A stretch of DNA of 64,000 nt from Spartinivicinus poritis (GTDB lineage: Bacteria > Pseudomonadota > Gammaproteobacteria > Pseudomonadales > Zooshikellaceae), in NCBI RefSeq assembly GCF_028858535.1, contig NZ_JAPMOU010000029.1:1-64000 (forward strand), read 5' to 3'. The translations under genes and the position numbers were made by a program. Positions 25,476-38,000 of this stretch are shown piece by piece; positions within the stretch are counted from its first letter, which is position 1; each line of letters begins with the position of its first letter. The notes under the pieces are model-generated. The model did no database searches, had not been told where the DNA came from, and saw only the letters and a program-made list of their open reading frames with translations.

Positions 25476-26767
25476 CTATGTTTAAACATAAATGCCGGGT
25501 TTTTCTCAACATAGAAGCCGCGTGTCTCCAGTAATTTGTAAGCAGCTTGTAGCTCCTCATCATTACTCACTAAATAAGGCTGTTGATGTTTAGGGATAAA
25601 TATTACAATAGGATAGTCCTGGCCGGGACTGAAGGGGTTACCTGATTCATCATTATGATGGAATAAGTGGCCGCCTTGGTAACCAGCCAACTGAATGGCT
25701 TGATTAAGTTGTTTAATAATATGCTTGCCATAGGTATGGATATTACCCATGTATTGGTCTTCTTTGACTATTGGATCTGCTTCGATTGTTGAGTCTTTTT
25801 TAATGGTTGTACCTTGTTGTTCTAAGTGTTTGACATAATTACTAGCCACTTGGCCTCTGAGTGGTCGAGGGACTGTATTTAATGGCCTTTTGTTATTACT
25901 TTGGTTTATGGTTGGCCAAATCCCAAATAGGTCATAGTCCGCGGTAACTGCTGCTTTGGCTCCGACAGGCTCTGTTACTCCTGGTACAGGTGGGTTGGTT
26001 AAGCCCCTTACTGGAGTAGATTTACCTGGGTTTTCTAGTGATTTAAAATCTGGCAGATGAAAAAGTGCCCAGGTATTATCTTCCGTTTTTTGTAATTGAA
26101 AATACTCATGGTCATTTTCACCATAAAAGCCTTTAATAATTGGTGTTGAGCCATTATGAGAAATAATTTCGATTAGTTTTTCTTCTACTAAATACTCAAC
26201 CCGTTCGTTGGAAAGTTCTAGTTGAATTCGCTTTGCTCCTTCATTAATAGCATCATTTATTAGTGACTGTTGTTTTTTGAGAGCTTTTTCTCCATGGCAC
26301 CTTACTTTGCTAAGCTTAGGGTTGTCTACGACAAAACCTGCGGTAGGTCCTCCATTACTCGATTTTGCCTTGTTAAGAAAGTTTTTTGATGCATAACCTT
26401 CAAGTAAAAGGCCTATGGAGTGTATATTTGGAGCTCGAATTGCCAAAACGGTATTTACTGTATTTACAACGTCTTGAATGGCTTGGCTGAATAGTAGCTT
26501 GGTCTTATTTTGAAAAAGTACAGGTAATGATAGTTTACGGTTGGAAGTATCTTGTGATTTCAACTCATGCGCATTTATATTATTAGTTTTATCTACAAAA
26601 AATTGCTTAGCACTATTGTTTTGTTCTAATGTTAGCTCATATCCTTTATATATATTTCCTATTGCAGCTTGTTGTATTTGTTCTGTGCTTACAATTTTGG
26701 AGCTAGTGTCTGATAACTTATGTGTTATTTGAGTCATAAAAATAATAATTAGAATGGTATTAAACAT
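25457..26767 (-). CDS. Nucleotidyl cyclase toxin of the EF/CyaA/ExoY family
   Basis: This 436-residue protein carries every catalytic motif of class II adenylate cyclase toxins. YASKNFLNKAKSSNGGPTAG aligns with the CyaA loop holding Lys58 and Lys65; here Lys128 and Lys135, with the same spacing of seven. TADYDLF holds Asp277 and Asp279 (CyaA Asp188/Asp190, metal ligands). HNDESGNPF holds His371, Glu374 and Asn377 (CyaA His298, Glu301, Asn304). The segment VEYLVEEKLI and the C-terminal GFYVEKNPAFMF also follow CyaA. Family members are delivered to host cells, need a host cofactor (calmodulin or actin) and make cAMP or other cyclic nucleotides. The N-terminus (MFNTILIIIFMTQ) is short and hydrophobic; a second Met at 11 is an alternative start, so the export route is unclear. 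No secretion genes are adjacent. Confidence 0.88.
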   Translation of the reverse strand: MFNTILIIIFMTQITHKLSDTSSKIVSTEQIQQAAIGNIYKGYELTLEQNNSAKQFFVDKTNNINAHELKSQDTSNRKLSLPVLFQNKTKLLFSQAIQDVVNTVNTVLAIRAPNIHSIGLLLEGYASKNFLNKAKSSNGGPTAGFVVDNPKLSKVRCHGEKALKKQQSLINDAINEGAKRIQLELSNERVEYLVEEKLIEIISHNGSTPIIKGFYGENDHEYFQLQKTEDNTWALFHLPDFKSLENPGKSTPVRGLTNPPVPGVTEPVGAKAAVTADYDLFGIWPTINQSNNKRPLNTVPRPLRGQVASNYVKHLEQQGTTIKKDSTIEADPIVKEDQYMGNIHTYGKHIIKQLNQAIQLAGYQGGHLFHHNDESGNPFSPGQDYPIVIFIPKHQQPYLVSNDEELQAAYKLLETRGFYVEKNPAFMFKHSDTLHE

Positions 26768-27073
26768 AACTTATGGCACTTACTTGTGAAAAAATATCTT
26801 TTTTAGCTGTTATTTTATAGATAAAAAATTATTTAGGATTGTATTTCAAACCGATGCATTGCTCAAATGGGTGTTTGACTAGTATTTTGAATATAAATGT
26901 AAACTAAATTGCAAAATGGCTAAGGAATATGTTATCTGTATCTGGGACGCCTATGCTTATAGTCAAACAGAAGCGTATATATGACGTCTACTTTCTGTAT
27001 TATACGGTTATTATCTTTACATATACCCCTCATGTTAAGGGTATAGCCTTTGTATATAAAAAGGGAAAATCCA
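26768..27073. promoter_or_regulatory. Divergent spacer between cyclase toxin and YgiN-like gene
   Basis: About 300 AT-rich bases must contain the promoters of both genes. It includes a palindrome TATACCC/GGGTATA at 27022-27045, another relic of the dispersed repeat end. I see no operator I can name. Confidence 0.35.
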
Positions 27074-27364
27074 GTGAATAAACTGATCATTATTGCCAAA
27101 ATAGAAGCATTTCCTGAACATGCAGAGTTTGTTAAACAAGAATTATTAAAGCTAATTGAACCATCTCGTCAAGATCCAGGTTCAGTACAGTATCAATTAC
27201 ATCAGGATAATAGCAACCCATCACTATTCTTCTTCTATGAAGTATGGGAAAACGAAGCTTTATTTCAGGAGCATATGAAAAAAGCTCATTTAATTAACTA
27301 TATCGCTGCAACAGAAGGTAAAATAAAAGACTTTTCAATGAATGAACTGACTGTAATCAGCTAA
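27074..27364 (+). CDS. Antibiotic-biosynthesis-monooxygenase-domain protein (YgiN-like)
   Basis: A GTG at 27074 follows the ribosome site AGGGAA and gives a 96-residue ABM-domain protein: KLIIIAKIEAFPEHAEFVK, then PSRQDPGSVQYQLHQD, FFFYEVWENEALFQEHMKK and a closing IKDFSMNEL. This layout is that of YgiN-type quinol monooxygenases, small ferredoxin-like dimers that oxidise quinols or related compounds without cofactor. An in-frame TTG at 27050 lacks a ribosome site. The LysR gene downstream converges on it; it is thus not the usual divergent target. Confidence 0.85.
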   Translation: MNKLIIIAKIEAFPEHAEFVKQELLKLIEPSRQDPGSVQYQLHQDNSNPSLFFFYEVWENEALFQEHMKKAHLINYIAATEGKIKDFSMNELTVIS

Positions 27365-27368
27365 GGGT

Positions 27369-27390
27369 ACCTCTAATAGTGATTAGAGGT
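27369..27390 (+). terminator. Stem-loop after the YgiN-like gene
   Basis: ACCTCTAAT and ATTAGAGGT form a perfect 9-bp stem with an AGTG loop five bases after the stop; TTATAT follows. It lies between two convergent genes and may serve both. Confidence 0.65.
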
Positions 27391-27447
27391 TATATAGATA
27401 AATGATTGAAACCTAGCGGCTAATCTATATTGGCCGTTTGATAAGGT

Positions 27448-28353
27448 TTATTTAAATAAAGGCTTTAGCTGTTCTCGAATAAAGTTTATAAATACTTTTA
27501 TTTTGGCAGCTGGATACCGTTCACTATAAAGTGCATAAACATGTATTTTAGGAAGACTATAATCCGGTAGTAATTTAATAACACTTCCATTGTTGATATC
27601 TGTTTTAGCAATAACTTCAGGGGTTGCTGTAATACCGAGCCCACTTTTCATCATTTGATAGGCGACAGCAGATGAATTTGTTGATGCTTTTTCTTTTATA
27701 CTCATCTCATACTGCTTGCCATCTGGCCCAGTTAATAGCCATTGAAAGTTGGCCATTGAGCTTGTGGTTATCCAATCCATTTTTGCTAATTCTTCAAGAG
27801 AAGTAGGCTGGCCAACACGATTAATATAGTCTCTGCTTGCAACAATGACTGCTTCTGCCTCAGTAATGTGGCTTCCATAATAGGGCCAGTCTTTTGTCAA
27901 ACCTATTCGAACGGCTACGTCAATATTATTCCTTTCAAGGTCTGCTAATTCATCACTGGCAATCAAATCAATGCTTACATCTGAATAAGTTGATTCAAAT
28001 TTATGAATAATGCCAGGAAGTAACTCCAAACACATGTCGTTTTTTGCTGTAACCCTTAACCGGCCTGTAGGAATATGTTTTGAGTTTTCGACAAGCTGGA
28101 ATATCTCTTCACCCAACTGATTAAGCTGCTGACAATGAGATAGTAGTCGTTTGCCTGCGGTTGTTAACGCCACTGATCGGGTGCTTCGGTTTAGCAGCTG
28201 TACGTTTAGTGTTTTTTCTAACCGTTGTATTTGATCACTGACATGCGCTTTACCAAGCCCAAGTCTATCCGCAGCTTGAGTAAAAGATGCCTCTTCAGCA
28301 ACCACTGCAAACATAGCAAACTGTTTTAGGTATTTAAGTTTATCGTATTTCAT
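27448..28353 (-). CDS. LysR-family transcriptional regulator
   Basis: A 301-residue regulator with an N-terminal winged helix (FAVVAEEASFTQAADRLGLG, KAHVSDQIQRLEKTLNVQLL, RSTRSVALTTAGKRL) and the two-lobe effector domain (from about residue 90, LRVTAKNDMCLELLPGIIHKF). The subgroup is that of CrgA/DmlR-like repressors and activators. It is transcribed away from the small secreted gene at 28457, so the 100-base gap between them is the probable control region. The effector is unknown. Confidence 0.92.
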   Translation of the reverse strand: MKYDKLKYLKQFAMFAVVAEEASFTQAADRLGLGKAHVSDQIQRLEKTLNVQLLNRSTRSVALTTAGKRLLSHCQQLNQLGEEIFQLVENSKHIPTGRLRVTAKNDMCLELLPGIIHKFESTYSDVSIDLIASDELADLERNNIDVAVRIGLTKDWPYYGSHITEAEAVIVASRDYINRVGQPTSLEELAKMDWITTSSMANFQWLLTGPDGKQYEMSIKEKASTNSSAVAYQMMKSGLGITATPEVIAKTDINNGSVIKLLPDYSLPKIHVYALYSERYPAAKIKVFINFIREQLKPLFK

Positions 28354-28456
28354 TGTTCGAATTATGCATACAATATGTTTGAATATCTATTATTTATTTT
28401 GCTATCGCGAGTGGGTAAATTTAGCTGCAACACAAACGAATATAAGGCTGAAGCAA

Positions 28457-28675
28457 ATGAAAGCAGTAATATTATTAATCGCGCTTGCATTCTTATCTCC
28501 TATAATAGTAGCAGACCCTCATGATTCCTATCGAGAGATTAGGGATCACAGTTTAACGATTGATCAAAATGTTCACGAACAGGCTACTGATTTAAAGCCA
28601 AAGCTGGCTGAAGAAGATTGTTCATTAAAATCAGACGATGATTGTGAGGGTAGTGCGGTTGAGGATGAGTCTTAG
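28457..28675 (+). CDS. Small acidic secreted protein
   Basis: ATG at 28457 opens a 72-residue protein with a signal peptide (MKAVILLIALAFLSPIIVA) and a short, strongly acidic mature part ending SDDDCEGSAVEDES, with two Cys. An earlier start at 28364 would add a poor 31-residue extension. The gene lies divergent to the LysR gene. I do not recognise it; the acidic Cys-containing tail could bind metal ions, which is only a guess. Confidence 0.55.
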   Translation: MKAVILLIALAFLSPIIVADPHDSYREIRDHSLTIDQNVHEQATDLKPKLAEEDCSLKSDDDCEGSAVEDES

Positions 28676-28769
28676 TTCCCCCCTTTATACTGAAGGGTGA
28701 TAGTAACTGAGCTACAATTTTCATTAATTTCAGTAGTACGTGGGTTGGTAAATAGCTAAGTGTAAACTT

Positions 28770-29462
28770 ATGTTGCTGAAAAAATATTTAATAATCTATG
28801 CCGTTACCGTTAACGTTTTTGCAAGTGAAATGAAATCAGTGCTCGTTGGTGTTGATGAGTGGGCGCCATTTGTTGGGCAAGGGCTACCGGAGAATGGCAT
28901 TATTAGTAAAACTGTGAAGTCTGCTTTCGCAACAAAAGGAGTTAAGGTGGACTTTCAATGGTTGCCTTGGAAACGAGTCATGTTTATGACTAGTAAAGGA
29001 GATCTTGATGCGACGCCTGGTTGGTCAAGGAACAAAGATAGGGAGAAAAAATTTTTATTTTCAGAACAGCCCATACTTACAGAGTCTGCTCACTTATTTT
29101 ACAAAAAAGGTAGGACAATAACCTGGAATGAAATTGCTGATCTTAAAAAATATAGGTTTGTTGGAATTTTAGGGTATAACTACCAGTACCTTGAAGATGA
29201 AGGTATAACGATTGAAAGAGTTAAAACGGAAAAGCAAGCCTTAAATATGATTGTTAGTAGCAGGGCTGATATATTTGAAGCCAATTTGAAGGTAGGGATT
29301 GATGCTATAAATTCTACACTAGATAAAAGTAAGCAGGGTGAAATAGAGGTATCTAACAAACCAAGTAAAGTTTTCCATTACTATGTTTTATTTCCTAAGA
29401 CAGAAAGAGGTCAAGAAGTTAAGCAGATATTTGATGAAGGTTTTAAAGCAATCCAGCACTAA
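28770..29462 (+). CDS. Family 3 periplasmic solute-binding protein
   Basis: The 230-residue exported protein (leader MLLKKYLIIYAVTVNVFA) has the fold of amino-acid-type binding proteins (SBP_bac_3): WAPFVG near the ligand site, a FQWLPWKRVMFMTSKGDLDA stretch, FLFSEQPI, and the second lobe with EKQALNMIVSSRADIFEAN. Proteins of this short single-gene type are common in gammaproteobacteria without a transporter next to them and are often sensors or remnants. The start ATG at 28770 has no strong ribosome site. Confidence 0.8.
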   Translation: MLLKKYLIIYAVTVNVFASEMKSVLVGVDEWAPFVGQGLPENGIISKTVKSAFATKGVKVDFQWLPWKRVMFMTSKGDLDATPGWSRNKDREKKFLFSEQPILTESAHLFYKKGRTITWNEIADLKKYRFVGILGYNYQYLEDEGITIERVKTEKQALNMIVSSRADIFEANLKVGIDAINSTLDKSKQGEIEVSNKPSKVFHYYVLFPKTERGQEVKQIFDEGFKAIQH

Positions 29463-31991
<2,529 letters not shown>

Positions 31992-32063
31992 GGGTAGACA
32001 ACAGTAGGTGTAATATAGCATTAACAGGCTCTAGGTAACCATTTAAAAGGCGATGTTTTGTAG

Positions 32064-32236
32064 TATACCCATCATGAATCATTTTTAGGTGTGAAAATTA
32101 AGTGGTATATACTCACAGCGAAGGATTATTTAGGCGAGGCCACCGAGCGATGAAGCCCCAGGAGTTTAGATATAAACTAAATGACTGGGGTGAAGAGTGA
32201 TGGTAACAAAGCCTAAAAATCATTCGCGAAGAGTAT
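32064..32236 (+). repeat. Dispersed terminal-inverted-repeat element, copy B
   Basis: About 173 bases with inverted ends TATACCCATCATGAATCATT plus TTTAGG, and CCTAAAAATCATTCGCGAAG plus AGTATA. The core holds GAGGCCACCGAGCGATGA and an inner hairpin CCCCAG...CTGGGG around TTTAGATATAAACTAAA. It matches copy A at 18181-18347 at the ends and in part of the core. Isolated ends also occur at 4771-4790, 25448 and 27022. Confidence 0.65.
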
Positions 32237-32358
32237 AGAATCATCGCCTTTTTGATTGGATTGTGAGTTGTTATTGACAGGAGTTTACACAAGTGTTGGT
32301 GAATAATAAAAGGGGTAAGCTAATCTATAGGTAAAGATTAATAAAATAGAGAAAAAAG

Positions 32359-32529
32359 ATGAATGATCCTCGAGAGCAGCTTGAAAGAGTTAAGCGGTCA
32401 CTTGATAGGGTGAAAAATAATAAAAATAAATCTGTAGCAGATTATAGAGGTGATCTGTATCATTTTTTTCAAGATTGTTATCACTTAAAAGACTGGATTA
32501 AAAACTACTCAACGATAAACGGCTACTGA
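32359..32529 (+). CDS. Small hypothetical protein (YHLKDW type), possibly truncated
   Basis: A 56-codon gene from ATG at 32359, preceded by GAGAAAAAAG. MNDPREQLERVKRSLDRVK is followed by YRGDLYHFFQDCYHLKDWIK. The D-L-x-x-F-x-x-x-YHLKDW motif belongs to a family of helical bacterial proteins of unknown role that usually continue for over 100 more residues; here a TGA ends the frame soon after the motif. It could be a shortened relic or a genuine small relative. Confidence 0.5.
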   Translation: MNDPREQLERVKRSLDRVKNNKNKSVADYRGDLYHFFQDCYHLKDWIKNYSTINGY

Positions 32530-32860
32530 TTTGAGGTAAGCAGCGTAATAGAGAGATTTAGCAGTTGAATAGGCGATATTAACTATAAGCAGTGTAAGGC
32601 ATTTGCTGTACTTTATTGTTAGCTTCATTTGAGGCCTATCCCTTTAGCGAGCATTTTAGCACCAATATCGCTGAGCAATAAATAATCACCATAATTAGTG
32701 AAGAATTTCACCTTCCCATTGTGATATCAATACCATTATAATCACTACATTTTATACAACTGCCGTTTATTTAGCCTGATTTTGTATGAAATTTTGTTAC
32801 TGATATAGGCAAATCTAAAAGAGTAACGCAGTAAAAGAAGCAGTTATTAACGGGAAGTAG

Positions 32861-33008
32861 ATGAAAAAACAGCTCTCTTTGTTCGTTTTAACGTCAACCA
32901 TAGGAATGGTGGCGCCTTATACAACAGGCTTATAGCTACGATGATAATGGGCGGCTGACTAACTCAACACTAGATAACACCTCGTCGCATGATTATGTAT
33001 ACGACACA
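32861..33008 (+). pseudogene. Detached signal peptide and YD-repeat start of the next gene
   Basis: ATG at 32861 encodes a signal peptide (MKKQLSLFVLTSTIGMVAPY) that stops at TAG 32933-32935. In the frame of the next gene, just across this stop, the DNA reads QQAYSYDDNGRLTNSTLDN, a typical RHS/YD repeat that runs straight into the coding region at 33009. A single-base shift near 32920 thus separates leader and body. The complete gene would be 32861-34910. Confidence 0.6.
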
Positions 33009-34910
33009 ATGGGTAATCAGTTAATAAAATATGTACTGCCTGATCAGACAAGTTATCAAAAGCCTGATTTAGCGATAACGTATCCTGAAGCACTCAATAA
33101 ACCAGTTAATCCAGATAGCCCCATTTTAAGCTGGAATATTGGCGAAGTTAATACACCTGTTGTATATGATTTATACTTAAGCCAAGAAAATCCACCTAAA
33201 ATTTATCGCAAGGGGTTAACTGCGACGGAATTAAGGCTTGAGTATTTGAATTCAGGTACTGATTATTATTGGAAAGTTATAGCAAGGGATCAACATAATA
33301 CAGTAGTAGCTGAAACAGACGTTATTAAACTAACAACAATAAATAATCCACCTTCTATTCCTATACCAGCACTTCATAAAAATGATCAAACGACTAGCTT
33401 AGAAGCCTATACTTTGGCTTGGCAAGCATCAACCGATCCAGACCCTGATGATTATATAGCTGGATATGATGTTTATTTCAGTGAAGTTGGAAAACCACTT
33501 TCAAAAGTTGCTGAAAACATTAAAGACAACAGTTATGTTTTAACTAGTAGGTTATCAGCTGATAAAGCCTATCAGTGGAAAATTGTTGCAAAAGATAAAA
33601 AACAAGCAATATCTGAAAGTAGTAATTATATTTTTCAAGCCACAGACTTTGAAAATGGAACTTTAGGCGGTTACTTCTGGCGTTATAGTGGCTCTGGCCG
33701 TTGGCAACGTGCAGAAGGGAAAGGCAAAGAAGACAGTACCGCTTGGTCTGCGACAGGGATTGGTCCCAACCAACAAATGACCGTGTCTACCACTATACAC
33801 TCAGTGGGTGGATTAGTGTCTTTTGAAGTAGCCACCAGTTCCGAAGGTTCGGATCGCTTACGCTTTTATATCGATGGTCAAGAAGTTGGTAAATGGAGTG
33901 GACAGACTGAGTATCGTCATGTGGAATTTTTAGTTTCATCAGGAAAGCATGAGTTAACCTGGACCTATAGTAAAGACTACAATGGTGTTTCAGGTGAAGA
34001 TACGGTTTGGATAGACAATTTATTTATTCCTGGGCAAGTAGACCACGACCAGGATGGCGTGGTTGATGGTTGGGAATATACCTATTTTGATAATATTGAA
34101 ACGGACTTTAAAACCTATGACCCTGCGTTAGATAGTGATGGTGATTTATTAACAGATGTTGAAGAAGCCCAATACTTAACGAGCCCAAAGAGCAATGATA
34201 CAGATCAGGATGGGATGCCCGACGGGTGGGAGATAGCAAATCGTTTAAATCCCTTAGTCCAAGACCATAAAGCGGATGCGGATCATGACGGCGCATTAAA
34301 TGAAGAAGAGTATGTTGCTGGCACAGACCCCCAAGACAAAAGCAGTATAAAATCAAAAGTATTAATTGATTTTGAAGAGGACACTTTGGGTGGCTATTTC
34401 TGGCGTTATAGTGGCTCTGGCCGTTGGCAACGTGCAGAAGGGAAAGGCAAAGAAGACAGTACCGCTTGGTCTGCGACAGGGATTGGTCCCAACCAACAAA
34501 TGACCGTGTCTACCACTATACACTCAGTGGGTGGATTAGTGTCTTTTGAAGTAGCCACCAGTTCCGAAGGTTCGGATCGCTTACGCTTTTATATCGATGG
34601 TCAAGAAGTTGGTAAATGGAGTGGACAGACTGAGTATCGTCATGTGGAATTTTTAGTTTCATCAGGAAAGCATGAGTTAACCTGGACCTATAGTAAAGAC
34701 TACAATGGTGTTTCAGGTGAAGATACGGTTTGGATAGACAATTTATTTATTCCTGGGCAAGTAGATCACGACCAAGATGGTGTGGTTGATGGTTGGGAAT
34801 ACCACTACTTTGATACTTTAGGCCATGATCTCAATCAAGACTCTGACGAAGATGGTGTGTCAGATTTTGATGAGTTTCAAGCTGGCACTAACCCTAAAGA
34901 ACCTAACTAG
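33009..34910 (+). CDS. FnIII/calcium-repeat secreted protein with internal duplication
   Basis: The 633-residue open frame begins inside a YD repeat (YVYDTMGNQL upstream of and at the start), followed by two fibronectin-III-like domains (about 20-210, with ILSWNIGEVNTPVVYDLYLS and TDYYWKVIARDQ). Then come two nearly identical jelly-roll-like domains of about 125 residues (about 217-345 and 455-586, FWRYSGSGRWQRAEGKGKED), separated and followed by calcium-binding thrombospondin-3-like repeats (DHDQDGVVDGWEY, DTDQDGMPDGWEI). Such proteins are surface-exposed. A frameshift cuts off the signal peptide at 32861-32935, so the gene may be dead or the shift may be a sequencing error. It lies 95 bases before the RHS toxin. 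Confidence 0.7.
   Translation: MGNQLIKYVLPDQTSYQKPDLAITYPEALNKPVNPDSPILSWNIGEVNTPVVYDLYLSQENPPKIYRKGLTATELRLEYLNSGTDYYWKVIARDQHNTVVAETDVIKLTTINNPPSIPIPALHKNDQTTSLEAYTLAWQASTDPDPDDYIAGYDVYFSEVGKPLSKVAENIKDNSYVLTSRLSADKAYQWKIVAKDKKQAISESSNYIFQATDFENGTLGGYFWRYSGSGRWQRAEGKGKEDSTAWSATGIGPNQQMTVSTTIHSVGGLVSFEVATSSEGSDRLRFYIDGQEVGKWSGQTEYRHVEFLVSSGKHELTWTYSKDYNGVSGEDTVWIDNLFIPGQVDHDQDGVVDGWEYTYFDNIETDFKTYDPALDSDGDLLTDVEEAQYLTSPKSNDTDQDGMPDGWEIANRLNPLVQDHKADADHDGALNEEEYVAGTDPQDKSSIKSKVLIDFEEDTLGGYFWRYSGSGRWQRAEGKGKEDSTAWSATGIGPNQQMTVSTTIHSVGGLVSFEVATSSEGSDRLRFYIDGQEVGKWSGQTEYRHVEFLVSSGKHELTWTYSKDYNGVSGEDTVWIDNLFIPGQVDHDQDGVVDGWEYHYFDTLGHDLNQDSDEDGVSDFDEFQAGTNPKEPN
33675..34042 (+). repeat. 368-bp direct repeat, first copy
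   Basis: Identical as far as I can compare by eye to 34398-34765, 723 bases further on. It encodes the jelly-roll-like domain. Bases just outside both ends (GGCGGTTAC against GGTGGCTAT) differ only at silent positions, so the protein similarity extends further than the perfect DNA identity. Confidence 0.85.
34398..34765 (+). repeat. 368-bp direct repeat, second copy
   Basis: Partner of 33675-34042 in the same frame. Silent identity over this length points to recent duplication or continuing gene conversion. Recombination between the copies would delete 723 bases, exactly 241 codons, and keep the frame. Confidence 0.85.
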
Positions 34911-35005
34911 CACTAATTAATGACCCTTTCTTTTCAGGCTTTACTCATTGAGTATTGCCTGGACTGTTTTATTTATATTTATTTTTATCGTTTTCCGAGG
35001 ATGTA

Positions 35006-38000
35006 ATGGAAAAAACACCTTCAACTAAAATAAGGAAACGCCTGTCGTTTAAGGCAGGTGCCTTTGCTTTATTATCGTTATTATCGACATCACTTTTTGC
35101 AAATAATAGTGATGATTTAGCCGTAGAGCTGACAGTTAAACCACTGGATTTATCACGCACACCGACTCGTGAAGAATTAATGCAAGCCGGGCAGTTAGGT
35201 GGTCAATTGGTGCCTACCAGTCCTTTAAATTTTAATCCTGAAAATAAAGACCAGCCTTCACGCTCTCGTCGTCGCAAGCGGTCATTAGACCCTGATGATG
35301 AAGTACGGGCAATGTTTTCAGATTTTGGCGCGGCAATTCAAGCGTGGAACCGACACGATTATAAAGAAGCTTATCAATTATTTGATCAATACCAGGAACG
35401 TTATCCTAATAGCCCTTGGGCAGGTGAAGCTGTTTTACATATGGGCTGCGAGGCTCGGTATAACGGTCGTTATAAAGAAGCCGCAAGTCATTTTACCCAA
35501 TTAATTAGTCAATACCGTAGTCAAGACTATGTTGGGGCACGTTGGTTAGGTGATAAAGCGTTAAGTCGTTTAGCGGTATTAAAAGTACTCGAAAATAATA
35601 TCGAAGATGCCATTAAATTATTTGGCGAATTAAAACAAACCAGTGTGGACTGGCGGATTAGAACGTACGCCGCTAACTGGATTCAGCGTTTATCACGTCA
35701 GCAATCGGAGCGTTTAGCCTTATTAGATTGCGGTACTCGTGCATTAGCCCATCTCTTAGAAAAAGATGGTAAAAACACCGCAGCTAAAGAGGTATTAGCC
35801 ATTAAACCGGCTGACTTAAAAGGCCATAGTGTTGCTGAATTAACGGATCTTGCTAAAAAGCATGGCTATGACGTCTCTGCAAGAGCCTTATCGATTGACG
35901 ACTTAAGTCGTATTCCATTACCGGCGGTGGTGCAAATTGATCGCTCTGGTAACAGTGCGGGTCACTATTGGATTTTAGAAACTGTCACTGACACCGAAGT
36001 GACGCTATACGACCCACAAATGAACCGGCGTTTTTTCCAGTCCTTAACGGAATTTGATTCAGAATGGGCGGGTAATACACTAGTGTTTGGTGGCAATAAC
36101 CTGCCTGGTGAAGCCTTATCAGAAGAATTAATGGCCAGTACTTTTGGTGGCTGTTGTGGTGTCCCTCGTCCAGAAGATGGCCCAGGTGAACCAGAGGACG
36201 AAGAGCCAGAAGAACCAAAAGAATGCCCAGAAGGTGCTCCAATCTGGAAAGTGGATATGGTTTCAATGAACCTGTTCATGAAGGATGTTCCACTCTGGTA
36301 TAAGCCTGCAATTGGCCCGCAAGTTAGAATACAGTTGAGCTATAACTCGCAAACCAGCGTGTCGAAAAATGAGCTGTTTGGTAATAAATGGACCTTTAAT
36401 TACGGCTCATACATCATGATTGATCCAGGTAAATCACCGACGGTTGTGATGCCGGATGGTGCCCAGCACACTTATGTGCCTCAAGCAGATGGCAGTTATG
36501 CCCCACCTTACAATGTCTTTAATACCCTGCGTAAAATCAGTGATCACCATTTTGAGTTAGAACTACCTGGCGGGTTGACCTATGAATATAACTTGCCTGT
36601 TAGCACTGATTCCATGCAAACCTTTATGGTGGGGGTTAAAGATAAGTACGGCCAGCAATTAACGTTTAACTATAACGATGATGTTAAATTAACCACCATT
36701 ACTGATGCCTTAGGACAAGTAACCAACCTCACTTACAATGAGCTTGGGTTAGTCACGCAAATCACTGACCCATTTGGACGTAAAGCAGCGTTTGAATACG
36801 ACAGTAGCAAAAATCTGGTCAAACTCACCGATATGGGAGGCTATTGGACGAAGGTAGGTTACGACGAGTTCCAAGCCGAAGATAAACCTAAGGATAAATA
36901 CGTTTCATCAGTAGAAAACCCATTAGGAAAGTGGACGTTTTACGTTGAAGCAGCGGATGGCATTAACAATGGATCGAATGCATATAACCCACCTGGCACC
37001 GCAATGTGGGATAATTATCGCATCACCATCACCGACCCGAATGGCAACAAAGAAGAATATTATTACGATGGTTACCACGGTAAAGGCTGGCATGTAGCCC
37101 CTAATAACTATGTGGAATACCAAGATGCCAACGTTAATAACTATAAAACCGCAGCCAAAACAGAGTATGAGTATTATAAACGCTCAAATAACCAAGGCCG
37201 AATCAAAAAAATTACTTACCCTGATGGGCGGGTCATTGATTACCAATATGATGAGCAGACGGGGTTAAGAAAGGCTCGGACTGAAAACGGTCAGGCTAAA
37301 ACCTTCCAAAAAAACAGCCAAGGTAATGTTACTCAACAAACCAATGCATTAGGGCAAACAGTCAAATATGAATATGCGGCTAATGGCAAGGATGTTACCA
37401 AGGTAGAAACCCCACAAGGTACCGTTGAGTTTCAATATAACCAACACCGCAATCCAACCTTAATTAAAGACGTTTTAGGTCGTGAAACACAGTTTACCTA
37501 TAACAACTATGGCCAAGTTACCTACATGGAAGTGGCGGGTAAACAAAAATGGGAATACACCTATAACGAAAAACATCAACGCACCACCGTTACCTTCAAC
37601 GGCCAAGTCGTTAAACAATACACTTACGACGCTATTGGGCGTATTAAGACAGAAACCGATGAAACTGGTTTAACCAAAACCTATGCTTACAACGGTTTAA
37701 ATTCTACTACAACCGTTACTTATCCTGATGGCAAGCAAACCACCACCACTTATGGCCAGTGCCCAAGAATGGTCACCAGTGAAACTGATCGAGGTGGGCG
37801 GAAATACCAGTATGAATATGATCCCGCTAAACAATTAACCAAGATCATTTCACCTGAAGGCAGCTTTACCCGGTTTGAATACGATGCCAACGGTAACCTA
37901 ATCACGTTAATTGATGCTAACCATAATAAAACCCGGTTTGAATTCAATAATGCTGATCAGCTAACCGCTAAAATATTTGCCGACGACAGTCGTGTCAATT

